13,955 nt of DNA from positions 1 to 13,955 of the forward strand of contig JACPQZ010000074.1 of NCBI GenBank assembly GCA_016190205.1. The letters run 5' to 3'. Shown here piece by piece: positions 12,235 to 13,955 of the stretch. This DNA is from Candidatus Omnitrophota bacterium. GTDB lineage: Bacteria; Omnitrophota; JACPQZ01. The position numbers and the translations under genes are program-made. The notes beneath the pieces are model-generated. The model saw only the letters and a list, made by a program, of their open reading frames with translations, was not told the DNA's origin and did not search any database. The number at the start of each line of letters is the position of its first letter. The first letter of the stretch is position 1.

Positions 12235-13551
12235 CTAGACGCGGTCGCGTCCCACGACGGGGCGTATCCCTAAGACGCTGAAAAAAAGATCGCGGCTCGT
12301 GATCCTCTCCACGGTCCCCCTCACTTCCTTAAATCCGCCCGACAGGATGAAATGGGAACCATACCGGAGCGCCGACGAAAGCAGGAATACCCCGTATAGC
12401 TTGTAACCCCACAGGGGCGGCAGGTGCTCCGCGAGATACCCACCCAAAGACGCCCCCAAAAAAATGGCCGTGCCGTTGATGAGATTAAAGTAACTCAAAC
12501 AACGCATCCTCTTTTCGGGAACCACGGCGTCGAAGATGAAATTCACGGAGCACAGGTTAAAGCCGCTCCACATAAACCCCGCGAAGAGCTCAACCACGAT
12601 CAGGAGATAAAACTCCCGGGTCATGAGCCAAAGCAGCGGGATCATGGGTACGATAAGTCCGGTGAGTTTCATGACCTGGGCATTGCCCACCCGGTCGGCG
12701 TGCCGGCCCCAGATGGGAAAGGCCATGAGGCCCGAGACCACCGCCGCAAGGTGCATCAACATATATTGCACGTAGGTGAAGTGAAGATTTTTGAGCATAT
12801 AGACGCTGAAATAAGGCGAGGCCACTTGAGTCGAAAAAGTCATCAAGGCCACGTAAAAGACGAATTTAACAAAATTGCTTTCTCGGAAGCGGCGCAGAAA
12901 ATCTATGAGGCTGAAGCGGGCATCGGGCCCGCCGGGTCCTACAGGAACATCCTCCATGCGGGCCATCCAGAACGTGGATGCAAACCGCGCGGCCACCGGC
13001 AGAAGGAAAACGACAAAAAATGCGAAAGATATTGAAAACACCTTCAGGGCGGCCAGCAAAAGTCCCCCGATAGCTAACCCCACGATACCTGCAAAACCCG
13101 AAATCTTGCCGCGCCACCCAAGGTAGGCCCCGCGCTCCTCCGGGGTAAGGTAACTCGAGACCAGGCTCCCCCACACGGTACCAATCAGATTTCCCAGCAC
13201 ACGAAAAACGATGACCGCAAGGATGAGCGCGTACACCCTCCTTCCGTTCCCCAGAAACGGCAGGACGGCGATGGGAAGGAGAAGGGCTGCCTGGACACAG
13301 GCACCCTGTGTTAAGAACCTGACGCGGCTCGTGACCTTCGTGACGAGGTTTGCGGCGAAAATCTGGGAAAACGACCCCAAAAGGTGCGGGATGGCCACGA
13401 GCCACCCGATCTGGCGGGGGCCCGCGCCCAGAAAAAGGGCGAGCGGAATGAAATAGTAATCCGTCACGGCGATCATGATGCTCGCCGCGATGCCTTCCTT
13501 CCAGGAGGCATCCAGGCTTTTTCGGTGCTGAGTAGGAATCGGGATAGACAT
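12235..13551 (-). CDS. Major facilitator superfamily transporter
   Basis: A 438-residue membrane transporter with the MFS layout of 12 hydrophobic segments in two halves, separated by a polar loop at about residues 195-220 (ARMEDVPVGPGGPDARFSLI). The MFS-type loop after helix 2 reads VTKVTSRVRFL rather than the classical G-x-x-x-D-R-x-G-R-R. The equivalent in the second half is IWGRHADRVGNAQVMKLTG (residues 274-292), which does fit the A-motif. The LTPEERGAYLGWRGKISGFAG segment is characteristic of a group of uncharacterised MFS proteins. The substrate is unknown; the start at 13551 has no ribosome site and follows the methyltransferase stop by 11 bp, suggesting co-transcription. Confidence 0.88.
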   Translation of the reverse strand: MSIPIPTQHRKSLDASWKEGIAASIMIAVTDYYFIPLALFLGAGPRQIGWLVAIPHLLGSFSQIFAANLVTKVTSRVRFLTQGACVQAALLLPIAVLPFLGNGRRVYALILAVIVFRVLGNLIGTVWGSLVSSYLTPEERGAYLGWRGKISGFAGIVGLAIGGLLLAALKVFSISFAFFVVFLLPVAARFASTFWMARMEDVPVGPGGPDARFSLIDFLRRFRESNFVKFVFYVALMTFSTQVASPYFSVYMLKNLHFTYVQYMLMHLAAVVSGLMAFPIWGRHADRVGNAQVMKLTGLIVPMIPLLWLMTREFYLLIVVELFAGFMWSGFNLCSVNFIFDAVVPEKRMRCLSYFNLINGTAIFLGASLGGYLAEHLPPLWGYKLYGVFLLSSALRYGSHFILSGGFKEVRGTVERITSRDLFFSVLGIRPVVGRDRV

Positions 13552-13562
13552 GGCTGGGTAGG

Positions 13563-13955
13563 TTATTTTACGGCTTCCAGCTCGAAGGAGAGCCGGTAGG
13601 GCGGGTATCGGTGGGCATAATACTTTTCATAACGCCGGGGCGATATCCGAGCGAGCAGGCTTCCCATTCCCCATTTCCTGTGGAATATGAAGTGCCTCTC
13701 GATCATGCGGTACTTGCGGTGCGTGTAAACCGGATACAGAAAATCTTCCAGAAAATAATCGAAGGTGTAAAAGCTGAAGTGCCATTTCTGCCTGGGATCC
13801 ACGTACGAGTTGGATGCGGCAAAATGATTGGTGTGAATCTCCACGCGGCCGCCCGGTTTGGTCACCCGGTGCGCCTCCTCCATGGTCTTCACCACGTCAT
13901 CGAGCATTTCCAACGATTCCCTAAACACGAGCCGGTCAAACTCGCTATCGCTAAA
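13563..13955 (-). CDS. Class I SAM-dependent methyltransferase, 5' part outside window
   Basis: The last 130 codons plus stop of a gene that starts beyond base 13955. The visible part begins FSDSEFDRLVFRESLEMLDD, where ESLEMLDD occupies the place of the 'H.LEHL.D' element of Methyltransf_11/UbiE-type enzymes. It continues MEEAHRVTKPGGRVEIHTNH, the conserved 'E..RVLKPGG...I..P' strand. The SAM-binding glycine-rich loop is outside. The C-terminal part (WHFSFYTFDYFLEDF...RYPPYRLSFELEAVK) is aromatic-rich, as in sugar- or lipid-modifying members, but the substrate cannot be told. It is upstream of the MFS gene in the same direction. The frame is open through the window edge, so this is a fragment, not a short gene. 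Confidence 0.87.
   Translation of the reverse strand, partial: FSDSEFDRLVFRESLEMLDDVVKTMEEAHRVTKPGGRVEIHTNHFAASNSYVDPRQKWHFSFYTFDYFLEDFLYPVYTHRKYRMIERHFIFHRKWGMGSLLARISPRRYEKYYAHRYPPYRLSFELEAVK

Overview
The window looks like chromosomal DNA of a Gram-negative (diderm), GC-rich bacterium, probably from an uncultured lineage. The outer membrane is implied by an Mla-type lipid transport operon with an auxiliary lipoprotein and by a LapA-domain protein. The type IV pilin style (short N-methylated helix, KARQTEA motif, glycine-rich tail), the tRNAs without encoded CCA and the palindromic and heptamer intergenic repeats remind me of Omnitrophota or similar candidate phyla. That placement is only an impression. 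Nothing here marks a phage, plasmid or defence island.

Layout. (1) Bases 1-3759, minus strand: a compact three-gene cluster in the order secreted 12-repeat beta-propeller protein, secreted TPR protein, type IV pilin-like protein (cut by the window edge). The first two unrelated proteins begin with recognisably duplicated leader sequences. (2) Bases 3760-4309: an RNA/repeat region with a heptamer-repeat inverted repeat, tRNA-Lys(CTT), a degenerate partial copy of the neighbouring tRNA-Arg, and tRNA-Arg(TCG) with its own promoter; both tRNAs are on the minus strand. (3) Bases 4310-7531, minus strand: a tightly packed five-gene operon encoding a class I glutamine amidotransferase, a multi-spanning membrane protein, two small TM2-like membrane proteins and the thiamin-pathway kinase ThiD. 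(4) Bases 7532-7651: a divergent promoter region. (5) Bases 7652-11016, plus strand: a four-gene Mla-like operon (STAS-MlaE fusion, MlaF, MlaD, PqiC-like lipoprotein) with ATGA overlaps. (6) Bases 11017-12197, plus strand: lapA-terC behind a strong-looking promoter, ending in a perfect 17-bp-arm palindrome that supplies the last terC codons. (7) Bases 12235-13955, minus strand: an MFS transporter preceded by the 3' part of a SAM methyltransferase gene.

How genes work together. The Mla block is a coherent machine: an inner-membrane permease with a built-in STAS regulatory domain, an ATPase, an MCE substrate-binding subunit and an outer-membrane-type lipoprotein, with no periplasmic MlaC carrier in the window. 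The beta-propeller/TPR/pilin cluster has no recognised function; export signals on all three suggest a cell-surface or periplasmic assembly. I do not claim a new system. The best leads are the duplicated leader on the propeller/TPR pair, the palindrome forming the terC 3' end, the near-leaderless promoter-start arrangement of the mlaE fusion gene and the tRNA-Arg remnant element.
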